From positions 62,001-126,000 of the forward strand of contig CALOCZ010000034.1 in NCBI GenBank assembly GCA_942491935.1: a stretch of 64,000 nt of DNA. Reading direction: 5' to 3'. The stretch is from JAGTVG01 sp942491935 (lineage in GTDB: Bacteria; Bacteroidota; Bacteroidia; Cytophagales; Cyclobacteriaceae). Position numbers and translations under genes: made by a program. Of this stretch, positions 8,741 to 18,040 are shown one piece after another (the first letter of the stretch is position 1; each line of letters opens with the position of its first letter). The notes under the pieces are model-generated. The model was not told the DNA's origin. It searched no databases and saw only the letters and a program-made list of their open reading frames with translations.

Positions 8741-9394
8741 ATGTTGGAAGACAGTTACAGACATAGGGGACTAAGGAAAAAACTGGTTCGAATAGTAGAA
8801 GGTAAAGGCATCACTGATGAGAATGTATTGAATGCTTTGGGTAAAGTTCCAAGGCATTATTTTTTTGACAAGGCATTTCTTGAACATGCATATCAGGATA
8901 AAGCATTTCCAATCGGAGAGGGTCAGACTATTTCACAACCTTTCACCGTTGCTTTTCAAACCCAATTGTTAAAGATCCAGAATGGAGATAAAGTTCTTGA
9001 AATAGGGACCGGCTCAGGATATCAGGCATGCATTCTTATGGAAATGGGTGCTGAAGTATATACCATTGAATATATTAAAAAACTTTATGACAGGACCAAA
9101 ATATTTCTTCCTTCCATGGGATATAAACCACATTTTTTCTGTGGAGATGGGACAAAAGGATTACCTGCTTTTAAACCCTTTGATAAAATAATTATTACAG
9201 CAGCGGCACCAACACTTCCACAACCACTTATTGATCAACTCCGCATCGGAGGCGTTATGGTGATACCGGTTGGTGATAACGAATTGCAAAGGATGGTTAA
9301 AGTCACTAAAAAGGGTGAAAATAAAATATCCAAAGAATATTTTGACTATTTTAGCTTTGTCCCACTGGTTGGAAAATTCGGATGGAACAAATAA
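8741..9394 (+). CDS. pcm: Protein-L-isoaspartate O-methyltransferase
   Basis: Repairs isoaspartyl residues in damaged proteins using SAM, in the cytoplasm. At 217 residues it has the family signatures GEGQTISQPFTVA (59-71), motif I VLEIGTGSGYQA (85-96) and DKIIITAAAP around 148-157. Start is ATG at 8741, directly after a 10-bp inverted repeat. It follows the PAP2 gene by 46 bases and is followed by an unknown gene. Length and motifs match the family. Confidence 0.95.
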   Translation: MLEDSYRHRGLRKKLVRIVEGKGITDENVLNALGKVPRHYFFDKAFLEHAYQDKAFPIGEGQTISQPFTVAFQTQLLKIQNGDKVLEIGTGSGYQACILMEMGAEVYTIEYIKKLYDRTKIFLPSMGYKPHFFCGDGTKGLPAFKPFDKIIITAAAPTLPQPLIDQLRIGGVMVIPVGDNELQRMVKVTKKGENKISKEYFDYFSFVPLVGKFGWNK

Positions 9395-9457
9395 TCACCG
9401 TTCCATTTATTATATGAAAATGTCTACTAAATAATGATTCTTTAGGAAAACTCAGGA

Positions 9458-9952
9458 ATGAATAACGAAAGTATTTTTTTAAAATATCTTATCGATGAAG
9501 AAATCTATTTGATCGATGAAAGGAAGAGTGAAAATCAAACCAATCCGTATAGCCAGGAAGATGATAACTACGAGGTAAAGGAATTATATAAGGGCGAAAC
9601 TATTTTGCTTCTGGATTATTCAGATCATGCCGCAATACCTGAGACAGATAAGAAATTCCTTCATAAAGTCCTTATTTCGGTTCATATTGACCACAAAGAA
9701 GTTAAAAATCTTTACCAGAAAGATGCAAAAGGCCTTTCCATTGAAAACTTCGATAATTGTAAAATCATTGCGTTTTTAAATCAGATCCCCGACAATCTAT
9801 CGGCACTTTTTAAATCAGAAAAATATATCACAGACTCATATTTGAACAATAGGCTTGTGTGGTGTGATCCGCTTGATAAAACCAAAGATGATAATATTCT
9901 GAAACGAAAGCTTTGGGATCAACTAAAGATTTTGTTTGATATACCTTCCTGA
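9458..9952 (+). CDS. Uncharacterised protein, possibly HolD-like
   Basis: A 164-residue soluble protein with no signal peptide or membrane segment, rich in Asp, Lys and Leu. I do not recognise it firmly. The C-terminal pattern, an F-L-N-Q-I stretch near 106, a variable loop, then L-V-W-C-D-P-L-D followed by K-x2-LW-x2-LK-x-LF, resembles the ending of DNA polymerase III psi subunits (HolD), which close with K-LW-x2-L-x-IF. The N-terminal YLIDEEIYLIDE would suit a small interaction domain. This likeness is inference from a short pattern. It lies 63 bases after pcm and converges with the TlpA-like gene. Confidence 0.55.
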   Translation: MNNESIFLKYLIDEEIYLIDERKSENQTNPYSQEDDNYEVKELYKGETILLLDYSDHAAIPETDKKFLHKVLISVHIDHKEVKNLYQKDAKGLSIENFDNCKIIAFLNQIPDNLSALFKSEKYITDSYLNNRLVWCDPLDKTKDDNILKRKLWDQLKILFDIPS

Positions 9953-9985
9953 AAAAAAAAGCTGGATTAAAACAAATCAGCTAAT
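9951..9985 (-). terminator. Terminator of the TlpA-like gene
   Basis: On the minus strand AGCTGATT, loop TGTTTT, AAT-C-CAGCT with one bulged C, then a run of nine T (A-run 9952-9960 on the + strand). The stem includes the last codons and stop of the TlpA-like gene. Confidence 0.65.
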
Positions 9986-11073
9986 TTATTCTCCAACATT
10001 TTACCCCTGAGGTTCTTAGCAATTATATTCCCATCTCTATCCAGAAGAACGGTAGCCGGGATGGCATTGATGTTATATTCTCTCGCTGCTTCAGATTCAA
10101 AATATTTTAGATCTGAAACTTGTGTCCAGGTAAGTCCATCATCTTTAATTGCCTTCACCCAATCTTCGGCTTTCCTGTCCAACGATACACCAAATATCTC
10201 AAATCCCTGGTCATGATATTGCTGGTATAAGCGCACTACATTTGGATTTTCTTTACGGCAGGGGCCACACCAGGATGCCCAGAAATCAATTAAGACATAA
10301 GATCCTTTCAATGATGAAAGTTTTACGATATTCCCATCCGGATCAGGCAAGGATATATCCGGTGCAGGAGAACCGACAGCAAGCTTTCTAAGTTTTTCAA
10401 TCTCTTCGATAAAGTCCCTTTTGATCTTATAATCCGGAATTTCCACATTAATAACCTGAGCTATGCTGTCGATAAATGGAAATTCCTGGTCTTTATCAAT
10501 ATAATTTACAGCTTGCAGTACTGCAATAGATGGGCTCATTTCACGAATCTTATTTTTTATCACCTCATTAGTCTCAGTTTGCATCTCGATGAACTTATCT
10601 CTTAATTCCGCCATTTTAACTTCATCTTTTTCCCTGGCAGCTGCTCCAAATTCTTCATTTAATTGCCGGGCCTCTATCTGGAAACTCTCCATAATGGAGT
10701 TTAGTTCAGTTAAATATGTCATTTCCTCTGAATTGAGGATCTCAAAAAAGGCAGTTGGATTACTCCCATCAACGTTTACAACAATGGGTACCCCGGTGAA
10801 TAATATATTTACGAATTGTGTTTGATAAAAATTAAGCCGGTAATATCCGGGCTCATCTGGCTTGTAATTAGAAAAATAACTCCCGTCTTCATTTACTGTC
10901 AGGGTATCAACTACATTAAGAGAATTGCCATTAAAATGTTCAAGGAGCACATCACCTACGCCAATTTTCTCAATTTTGCCAGATATCGTAATATCCTTAT
11001 CAGAACTCTTATCTTGTGCTGAGGAACATGATAAAAGACTTATTAAAATAATGACTGCTGAAAAAACTCTCAT
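9967..11073 (-). CDS. TlpA-like thiol-disulfide lipoprotein
   Basis: Envelope thioredoxin-like protein of 368 residues. A lipoprotein signal ends LLSC (Cys16). Residues about 25-110 form a DUF4369-like beta domain common in Bacteroidota TlpA relatives, followed by a helical linker (115-185), and then an AhpC/TSA-TlpA domain with active site WASWCGPC (C269, C272) and the SLDRK stretch after it. It probably reduces or isomerises periplasmic disulfides, anchored to a membrane by lipid. The gene is alone on its strand between a convergent neighbour and gatB. The redox partner is not indicated. Confidence 0.9.
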   Translation of the reverse strand: MRVFSAVIILISLLSCSSAQDKSSDKDITISGKIEKIGVGDVLLEHFNGNSLNVVDTLTVNEDGSYFSNYKPDEPGYYRLNFYQTQFVNILFTGVPIVVNVDGSNPTAFFEILNSEEMTYLTELNSIMESFQIEARQLNEEFGAAAREKDEVKMAELRDKFIEMQTETNEVIKNKIREMSPSIAVLQAVNYIDKDQEFPFIDSIAQVINVEIPDYKIKRDFIEEIEKLRKLAVGSPAPDISLPDPDGNIVKLSSLKGSYVLIDFWASWCGPCRKENPNVVRLYQQYHDQGFEIFGVSLDRKAEDWVKAIKDDGLTWTQVSDLKYFESEAAREYNINAIPATVLLDRDGNIIAKNLRGKMLENKLADLF

Positions 11074-11116
11074 ACAAGTAATCTTTAATTAGAACTGTAA
11101 GTTTACATAAAAAAAA

Positions 11117-12574
11117 TCATTTGAGAGCTTCCCTTAGAATAGTATTGGCAACTTTTGGATCAGCCTTTCCTTTGGTACGTTTCATTATTTCACCTACAAA
11201 AAAACCAATCAATCCCTTTTTCCCCTTTTTATAGGCCTCAACCTTATCAGGGAATTCTTCCAGAATGTCACCGATGAGTTCATCTAACTGATCAGATTCT
11301 AATGTTGCATCTAATCCCTTATCCTTTATAAAAGAATGAATATTTAATCCGGGATTTTTCAATAAAGCCGGAAAAACCAGTTTTGAAGCTGAATCATGCG
11401 ATATAACCTTTTTATCAACCAATTGAATAATTGATCCAAGTTGATCAGCTGAAACAGAAAAATCCATGATTTCAACATTATTTTCATTCATATAGGATTT
11501 TACAGGGCCCATGATCCAGTTTGAGGCTGATTTATAATTTTCGGTACATGTGCAAACCTGGGTAAAATAGTCAGCCAGCTCCCTCGTTTCCGTCAATATA
11601 TTAGCATCATATTCAGGAAGATTGTAATCATTCATTAGTGAATGAGTGAGTTCTTTGGGTAATACAGGCATATCTTTTCTAATGCTTTCAAGCCACTCCT
11701 CGGATACAAGAACAGGGCTTAAATCCGGATCAGGGAAATAACGGTAGTCGTTTAATTCTTCCTTCGTCCGCATGCCATATGTTTTTCCATTGCTGGCATC
11801 AAATGTTCTGGTTTCTGATATAATATCCTTCCCGGCTTCTAGATCATTGATTTGTCTATTAATTTCGTATTCAATTGCTTTCTGAACATTGCGGATAGAA
11901 TTCATATTCTTAATCTCAACCTTCTTCCCAAGCTCAGTGTCTTCTTTTTTTCTAACAGAGACATTTGCATCGCACCTCAATGATCCCTCCTCCATATTTC
12001 CATCACAGATCTTCAGATATTGAACTATTTTTCTTACTTCGGCCAATACCATGCCTGCTTCTTCAGCTGAGTGAATATCTGGCTCAGTAACAATTTCGAC
12101 TAAAGGTACCCCAGCCCGGTTAAGATCAACGAGGGTATCGGCACCTTCCTGATGCATCGATTTCCCGGCATCTTCCTCAAGATGAACCCGGTTTAAAGTT
12201 ACTGCCCGTTTCTCACCATTAGATTTCTTTATCTCAATTGATCCTCCTATGCAGACTGGGGTTTTATCCTGAGTAAGTTGATATCCTTTAGGGAGGTCAG
12301 GATAAAAATAATTCTTCCGATCAAAGATCATAGAGCGGCTTATTTCACTACCGCAAGCAAATCCCATCTTTATCCCATATTCAATTGCTTTTTCATTTAC
12401 TTTAGGCAAAATACCCGGGTGTCCCAGGGTTATAGTACTTATTTGAGTATTAGGATTGGCTCCATATTGAGTTGAATCGGCTGCAAACATCTTGCTTTTG
12501 GTCGATAATTGAGCATGGATCTCTAAACCAATGACGGGAATATATGCTTTTTTCAATTTAAATATTTTCAACAA
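11117..12574 (-). CDS. gatB: Asp-tRNA(Asn)/Glu-tRNA(Gln) amidotransferase subunit B
   Basis: GatB binds the mischarged tRNA and, with GatA and GatC, converts Glu-tRNA(Gln) or Asp-tRNA(Asn) to the amide form. It has 485 residues with the GatB signatures IGLEIHAQLSTKSKMF (16-31), LGHPGILPKVNEKA (51-64), DRKNYFYPDLPKGYQ (85-99), and the C-terminal YqeY-like domain ending GKADPKVANTILREALK. gatA and gatC are not in the window, which is common in genomes with dispersed gat genes. The gene lies 52 bases downstream of alaS on the same strand and is complete. Confidence 0.97.
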   Translation of the reverse strand: MLKIFKLKKAYIPVIGLEIHAQLSTKSKMFAADSTQYGANPNTQISTITLGHPGILPKVNEKAIEYGIKMGFACGSEISRSMIFDRKNYFYPDLPKGYQLTQDKTPVCIGGSIEIKKSNGEKRAVTLNRVHLEEDAGKSMHQEGADTLVDLNRAGVPLVEIVTEPDIHSAEEAGMVLAEVRKIVQYLKICDGNMEEGSLRCDANVSVRKKEDTELGKKVEIKNMNSIRNVQKAIEYEINRQINDLEAGKDIISETRTFDASNGKTYGMRTKEELNDYRYFPDPDLSPVLVSEEWLESIRKDMPVLPKELTHSLMNDYNLPEYDANILTETRELADYFTQVCTCTENYKSASNWIMGPVKSYMNENNVEIMDFSVSADQLGSIIQLVDKKVISHDSASKLVFPALLKNPGLNIHSFIKDKGLDATLESDQLDELIGDILEEFPDKVEAYKKGKKGLIGFFVGEIMKRTKGKADPKVANTILREALK

Positions 12575-12626
12575 AAATATATATAATGTAATATATTTAT
12601 ATGATTAGAATAAATATTATTGAAAT

Positions 12627-15239
12627 TTATACGTAAGAAGCTGATTTCTTTATTACATTTTCAATTCCTGAAACGTCTTTACCTCCTGCTGTCGCATAAA
12701 AGGGCTGACCACCACCGCCGCCTTTAATTTCTTTCGCCAGATCCTTAATTATAAGATTTGCATCCAGGCCCTTATCTTTCACAAGATTTTCGGAAATCAT
12801 AACCGATATCAAAGGCTTTCCATTGATATTTGCTGCCAGAACCAGAAATAGATTTTCGATTTGGTCTTTTAGCTGGAATGAAAGTTTTTTCAGGGTCATT
12901 GCATCCGGCACATCAACTTTTTCAGCGATCAGGTTAATGCCATTTACAGGATTCACTTTGCTTGATAACTCCCCTTTGAGGGAAGATGCTTTTTCTGTCT
13001 TGATCTTGTCAAGGTCTTTTTGTAATACATTTCTTTCCTCGATCAGTTGATTTACTGCTTTTTCAATATCGGTTGGATATTTAAGCGACTCATGAATGGA
13101 GTGCAACAATTTTAACTTGTCGTCGATGTATTTTTCTGCAGAATAGGCAGTATAAGCCTCAATCCTTCTAACCCCGGCTGCTATAGAACTTTCAGTGATA
13201 ATTTTAAAGATCCCAATTTTTCCAGTAGCCGGCACATGAGTGCCCCCGCAAAGTTCTACAGAGTACTTATCATCAAAAGTAATAACACGAACAGTGTCGC
13301 CATATTTTTCTCCAAACAGGGCCATAGCACCCATCTTTTTTGCATCTTCAATAGGAACACCCCTTTTTTCATCCAATAACACATTTTCACGTATTTTATC
13401 GTTCACGATCCTTTCAACCTGCTCTATTTCTTCTTCAGTCATTTTTGCATAATGTGAAAAGTCAAAACGTAATTCATGCTCATTTACAAGGGAGCCCCTT
13501 TGCTGGACATGTTCGCCCAACACTTTCCGCAATGCCGCATGCATAAGGTGAGTGGCAGTGTGGTTGTTTTCAGTTGCTCTTCTCTTATTCTCATTTACAA
13601 CACAAGTAAAGATGGCATTTAGATCTTCAGGAAGTTTCTCTGCAATTTGAATGGTTAGATCATTTTCCTTTTTGGTGTCTATTATATAGATTCTGTCGCC
13701 ATTTGCCTGGATATATCCCCGGTCACCAACTTGTCCCCCACTCTCCGCGTAAAAGGGTGTTTTTTCCAAAACAATCTGAAATTGAATCGATTTTTTGGTC
13801 TTAACTTCCCTGTATCTTGCAATCTGACTTTCAGCAACTAATTGTTCATAACCTAAAAACTCTGTTTTTTCAATGTCTTTTAAGATGATCCAATCCCCGG
13901 ATTCCTGCTCAGCTGCTTTTTTAGATCTTGTTTTTTGGACTGCCATTGCTTTAGTGAAGCCTTCCTCATCTATCTCAATTCGGTTTTCCCTGGCAATTAA
14001 GGCCGTAAGATCCACTGGAAATCCAAATGTATCGTACAATTCGAATACGATATCACCAGGAACAACATCTCCTTTCAGGCTCTTCTTAATATTTTCAAAC
14101 CTTCTCAAACCATTTTCAAGGGTTCTGAGAAAAGCTGATTCTTCTTCAAAAATTACCTTACTTATAAATTCCTTCTGAGCCCTTATTTCAGGAAATACAT
14201 TCTTAAATTGTTCGGACAACACATCCACTAAAGTATAGATATGCGGTTCAGTACGGTCTAAAAATGTAAATCCATATCTTACTGCGCGCCGAAGGATCCT
14301 TCTTATAACATATCCGGCTTTATTGTTGGAAGGCAATTGACCATCCGCAATGGCAAAAGCTACTGCTCTGACATGATCAGCAATCACCCTGAGAGCAATG
14401 TCTGTTTTTTCATCCTTTCCATACACTGTATTAGCACTTTTGGCTATATGCTGGATCAGGGGCTGAAAAACATCGGTATCATAATTGGACTTTTTACCCT
14501 GCACCGCCATTACCAGGCGTTCAAAACCCATCCCGGTATCTACATGTTTCTGGGGTAGGTTTTCGAGATTACCACTGGCCTGACGGTTAAATTGTATAAA
14601 TACCAGGTTCCAGACTTCAATAACCTGGGGGTGGTCATTATTTACGAGATCTCTACCTGGGATTAGTTTCACTTCAGCCTCCGGTCTGAGATCGATATGA
14701 ATTTCTGAACAGGGGCCACATGGACCGGTATCTCCCATTTCCCAGAAATTATCTTTTTTCGATCCAAACAGGATCCGGTCTTCAGGAATGATTTCCCTCC
14801 AGTACGAATAAGCTTCTTCATCTTTATCAAGGTTGTCAGATGCATCCCCACCAAAAACTGAGGCATACATCCTGTCAGGCGGGAGGCCATATCCTTCAGT
14901 TAGCAACTCCCAGGCCCATTGGATCGCTTCTTTTTTGAAGTAATCTCCAAAAGACCAGTTACCGAGCATTTCAAACATTGTATGGTGGTAAGTATCTATA
15001 CCTACCTCTTCAAGATCATTATGCTTCCCGGAAACCCTTAAACATTTCTGTGTATCGGCCGCTCGCAGGGATTTAGGTTTCATATTTCCGAGAAATATGT
15101 CCTTGAATTGGTTCATTCCTGCATTAGTAAACATCAATGTTGGATCATCCTTAACAACCAGGGGTGCAGAAGGCACGATAAGGTGCTTTTTGCTCTTGAA
15201 AAAGTCTAAAAACACTTGCCTTATTTCGCTGGAATTCAT
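12627..15239 (-). CDS. alaS: Alanyl-tRNA synthetase
   Basis: Class II synthetase, 870 residues, the normal full length. Aminoacylation domain motifs include the N-terminal HLIVPSAPLV (19-28), MFTNAGMNQF (36-45) and motif 3 GMGFERL (236-242). The editing domain carries the zinc residues HTATH (about 560) and CGGTH (about 660), and the C-Ala domain ends with the glycine-rich GGGGGQPFYATAGGK. All catalytic and editing sites are intact. It is divergent from the M23 peptidase gene, 147 bases apart. Confidence 0.98.
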   Translation of the reverse strand: MNSSEIRQVFLDFFKSKKHLIVPSAPLVVKDDPTLMFTNAGMNQFKDIFLGNMKPKSLRAADTQKCLRVSGKHNDLEEVGIDTYHHTMFEMLGNWSFGDYFKKEAIQWAWELLTEGYGLPPDRMYASVFGGDASDNLDKDEEAYSYWREIIPEDRILFGSKKDNFWEMGDTGPCGPCSEIHIDLRPEAEVKLIPGRDLVNNDHPQVIEVWNLVFIQFNRQASGNLENLPQKHVDTGMGFERLVMAVQGKKSNYDTDVFQPLIQHIAKSANTVYGKDEKTDIALRVIADHVRAVAFAIADGQLPSNNKAGYVIRRILRRAVRYGFTFLDRTEPHIYTLVDVLSEQFKNVFPEIRAQKEFISKVIFEEESAFLRTLENGLRRFENIKKSLKGDVVPGDIVFELYDTFGFPVDLTALIARENRIEIDEEGFTKAMAVQKTRSKKAAEQESGDWIILKDIEKTEFLGYEQLVAESQIARYREVKTKKSIQFQIVLEKTPFYAESGGQVGDRGYIQANGDRIYIIDTKKENDLTIQIAEKLPEDLNAIFTCVVNENKRRATENNHTATHLMHAALRKVLGEHVQQRGSLVNEHELRFDFSHYAKMTEEEIEQVERIVNDKIRENVLLDEKRGVPIEDAKKMGAMALFGEKYGDTVRVITFDDKYSVELCGGTHVPATGKIGIFKIITESSIAAGVRRIEAYTAYSAEKYIDDKLKLLHSIHESLKYPTDIEKAVNQLIEERNVLQKDLDKIKTEKASSLKGELSSKVNPVNGINLIAEKVDVPDAMTLKKLSFQLKDQIENLFLVLAANINGKPLISVMISENLVKDKGLDANLIIKDLAKEIKGGGGGQPFYATAGGKDVSGIENVIKKSASYV

Positions 15240-15313
15240 ACTTCGAATAATTGTATCTCTATTTTTTAACTTATTTTATATAAATTTTTTTAACTTGCTT
15301 ACAATAAAAGGGC

Positions 15314-15321
15314 TACTTTTG
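15314..15321 (+). promoter_or_regulatory. Possible -7 promoter box for the M23 peptidase gene
   Basis: TACTTTTG matches the Bacteroidota -7 consensus TAnnTTTG, 65 bases before the ATG. A TTG lies 16 bases upstream, shorter than the usual 19-21, so this is only a moderate candidate. Confidence 0.35.
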
Positions 15322-15386
15322 CTGTCTTTATAGTATATATGTAAAGAATCAACAAAACTAAGCTTTTATTGCTTATTTAGATTATT

Positions 15387-16364
15387 ATGGCTCGTATAAA
15401 ATACTATTATGACACTGAATCATGTAAATATGAAAGGATAAAAGTCTCAACCTGGGACATTATCCTGAATTTACTTGGGTTCTTTTCAGTGTCATTTATC
15501 ATTTCTGTTATCATCGTTGTTTTGTTCAGCACCTATTTTGAATCTCCAAAAGAGATGATACTTACAAAAGAAAACCAGGAATTAAAGATCTATTATGACC
15601 TGCTTGAGAAAGAACTTGGAAATCTGAACGGAATGATGGCCGCCCTCCAGAAGAGGGATGACAATGTATATCGTGTGATCTTCGAAGCAGATCCAATTCC
15701 GGAATCCATCCGTCAGGCTGGAACCGGGGGATCCGAAAAATATAAAGAAATACTTGAAAATGACCTGGTGAATGAAGATATGATCATTCAGGCTTTAAGC
15801 AAAGTGGATCAGATTAAGCGGCAGATGTACATCCAAACCAAATCTTATGATGAAATTCTGCAAATGGCAAGAAATAAATCCAAGCTATTGGCAGCAACGC
15901 CTGCTATTCAACCTATCGCCAATAAAGAGCTAACCCGATTGGCCTCAGGTTTCGGAATGCGTATTCACCCAATTTATAAAGTTAAGATGATGCATTTTGG
16001 TGTGGATTTTACAGCCCCCAGACATACCCCAATTTATGCAACTGGCGACGGTGTTGTAGAAAGGGTTATCAGAAGCTTTGGAGGATATGGGAAACAGGTG
16101 GTTATAAACCATGGCTTTGGTTATAAAACAAGGTACGCCCATATGCAGGAATTCAACGTGAAGAAAGGTGACCGGGTAAAGAGAGGTGACATGATCGGGA
16201 CCGTTGGAAACTCAGGATTATCCACTGCTCCGCACCTGCATTATGAGATCCTAAAAGACAATAAAAAGGTCAATCCTGTAAATTATTTTTACATGGATCT
16301 TAATGACGAAGAATACGAAAAAATACTCGAACTTGCATCTATAGAAAATCAATCATTATCTTAA
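15387..16364 (+). CDS. Membrane-anchored M23 metallopeptidase
   Basis: LytM-type zinc endopeptidase that cuts peptidoglycan cross-bridges or activates amidases. It has 325 residues: a short cytoplasmic N-terminus, one membrane helix (about 24-49), a coiled-coil-like linker rich in E and K (55-165), then the peptidase domain with H203-x3-D207 (HFGVD), H252 (YAHM) and the H-L-H triad HLH at 283-285. All zinc ligands are present, so it should be active. The order alaS / M23 / MerR is frequent in Bacteroidota. Confidence 0.93.
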   Translation: MARIKYYYDTESCKYERIKVSTWDIILNLLGFFSVSFIISVIIVVLFSTYFESPKEMILTKENQELKIYYDLLEKELGNLNGMMAALQKRDDNVYRVIFEADPIPESIRQAGTGGSEKYKEILENDLVNEDMIIQALSKVDQIKRQMYIQTKSYDEILQMARNKSKLLAATPAIQPIANKELTRLASGFGMRIHPIYKVKMMHFGVDFTAPRHTPIYATGDGVVERVIRSFGGYGKQVVINHGFGYKTRYAHMQEFNVKKGDRVKRGDMIGTVGNSGLSTAPHLHYEILKDNKKVNPVNYFYMDLNDEEYEKILELASIENQSLS

Positions 16365-16573
16365 GAATTAGTCTATTTTTAGATTAATGAGGATTTTATA
16401 AAGTGTAAAATTGTGTTTTAATTTTTTTTTCAAAAGTTTTCCGATTTATACTAGCAATACTTCTTTTTTTTAATATTTTTGAATCAGAAAACTACGCGCC
16501 GGGGTTTAGTATTTTTCAAAATTAAAACGATCTTTTATACACTACCTGATAAACTATAAGCGTAAATATTGTT

Positions 16574-16912
16574 GTGCCATACAAAGAGAAAGTAATTGAG
16601 AAAAAGTATTATTCAATCGGCGAAGTTGCTGAAATGCTGAACGTGGCGACATCCCTGATCCGTTTCTGGGAAACCGAGTTCGATATCATAAAGCCTAAGA
16701 AGAACAGAAAAGGCAACCGGCAATTCACCAAAGAAGATATTGAGAACGTAAAATTGATTTACCACCTCGTTAAAGATCGAGGATATACACTTCAAGGGGC
16801 TAAATCTTTGCTTAAAGGGAGTTCAAATCCTTTGAAAAACAAAATGTCACATATTGATTCTTTAAAAAAGGTAAGATCATTTCTAGTTGAGCTAAAGAAC
16901 CAGCTACCTTAG
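16574..16912 (+). CDS. MerR-family transcriptional regulator
   Basis: A 112-residue protein with an N-terminal MerR winged helix: YSIGEVAEMLNVATSLIRFWE (12-32), then the wing with KKNRKGNRQFTKEDIENVK. There is no effector-binding Cys motif and only a short C-terminal helix, so the signal sensed is unknown. Start is GTG at 16574; no in-frame ATG gives the complete helix-turn-helix. It lies 27 bases before dprA, and the pair may be cotranscribed. Confidence 0.9.
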   Translation: MPYKEKVIEKKYYSIGEVAEMLNVATSLIRFWETEFDIIKPKKNRKGNRQFTKEDIENVKLIYHLVKDRGYTLQGAKSLLKGSSNPLKNKMSHIDSLKKVRSFLVELKNQLP

Positions 16913-16939
16913 CTTTAATAAATATTATATTTAATCCAT

Positions 16940-18040
16940 ATGGACGCCAGCAAAATTTACCAGGTGGCGATCAGCCTGGTACCTGGCATTGGCAACCTGC
17001 TAGCCAGGCAATTGATATCGTACTGCGGATCTGCAAGGGAAGTATTTTCAGCCAGCAAAAAGAAACTTACACAGATTCCCGGGATAGGCCATAAAATTGC
17101 AAATTCAATCCATAATCAATCAGTACTTTGGAAAGCTGAAAAAGTAATTTCAAAATGTGAAAAAGATAACATCCGTATTCTACATTATACTGATGAAGAA
17201 TATCCATGGCGACTAAAACAGTTATACGATGCCCCGGTTATAATATATTTCAAAGGAAATGCTGATTTGAACCCTTCCAAAGCCATCAGTATAGTTGGTA
17301 CAAGAAGGATTACCAGTTATGGACATCGTATTACAGAGCAAATTGTATCTGAATTACAAAAGCATAAGGCTACCATCATAAGCGGACTTGCATATGGTGT
17401 GGACCATCTGGCACATAGCCAGGCCCTGAGAATTGGCCTTCCGACCATTGGTGTAATTGCCGGGGGCACGAATAATATTTACCCTGCCCTGCATATCAAA
17501 ACAGCCAACAGGATGTTACATCAGGGCGGTATTATTTCAGAAAATGAACCTGATATTGTCCCCGAAGCTCATTTCTTTCCGGAAAGGAACAGGATCATTG
17601 CCGGATTATCTGATGCAGTGATCATTGTCGAAGCAGCCAAAAAGGGCGGAGCTCTCATCACAGCAGAATTCGCCAATAATTATAACAGGGAAGTATTTGC
17701 TGTACCAGGTCAAATAGGTCAGTATTACTCAACCGGATGTAATAACCTGATTAAATCTCACAAAGCAAGTATATATACTTCCATATCAGATATTGAATAC
17801 ATCTTAAACTGGGATCCTGTTAAAACTAAAGCTGAGGGTAAAAATATATCCACTGACCTTTCAATCCCTGAGAAAAAGATAATCGGAGTTTTGCAGCAGA
17901 ATTTTGACGGAATACTCATTGACGACCTAAGCTGGAAATCGCAGATTCCTCTAAACAAGATCGCATCACATTTACTCAACCTGGAATTCAGAGGGTATGT
18001 AAAGGCCTTGCCAGGCAAGAAATTTATTTTAAAGAATTAG
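16940..18040 (+). CDS. dprA: DNA processing protein DprA
   Basis: DprA loads RecA onto incoming single strands during transformation. Domains in the 366 residues: an N-terminal helix-hairpin-helix-like region (1-60, LTQIPGIGHKIANSI), the Rossmann-type core with SIVGTRR (about 114-120) and IISGLAYGVDHLAH (about 147-160), GGTNNIYP, then FPERNRIIAGLSDAVIIVEAAKKGGALITAEFA, and a C-terminal winged helix (DprA_WH) from about 305. It ends by overlapping the metH stop in a convergent 4-base overlap (TTAG). Complete and intact. Confidence 0.96.
   Translation: MDASKIYQVAISLVPGIGNLLARQLISYCGSAREVFSASKKKLTQIPGIGHKIANSIHNQSVLWKAEKVISKCEKDNIRILHYTDEEYPWRLKQLYDAPVIIYFKGNADLNPSKAISIVGTRRITSYGHRITEQIVSELQKHKATIISGLAYGVDHLAHSQALRIGLPTIGVIAGGTNNIYPALHIKTANRMLHQGGIISENEPDIVPEAHFFPERNRIIAGLSDAVIIVEAAKKGGALITAEFANNYNREVFAVPGQIGQYYSTGCNNLIKSHKASIYTSISDIEYILNWDPVKTKAEGKNISTDLSIPEKKIIGVLQQNFDGILIDDLSWKSQIPLNKIASHLLNLEFRGYVKALPGKKFILKN

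Noticed and set aside
16474..16481. TATTTTTG box before the MerR gene
   Set aside because: No -33 element; region is a run of T-rich sequence.
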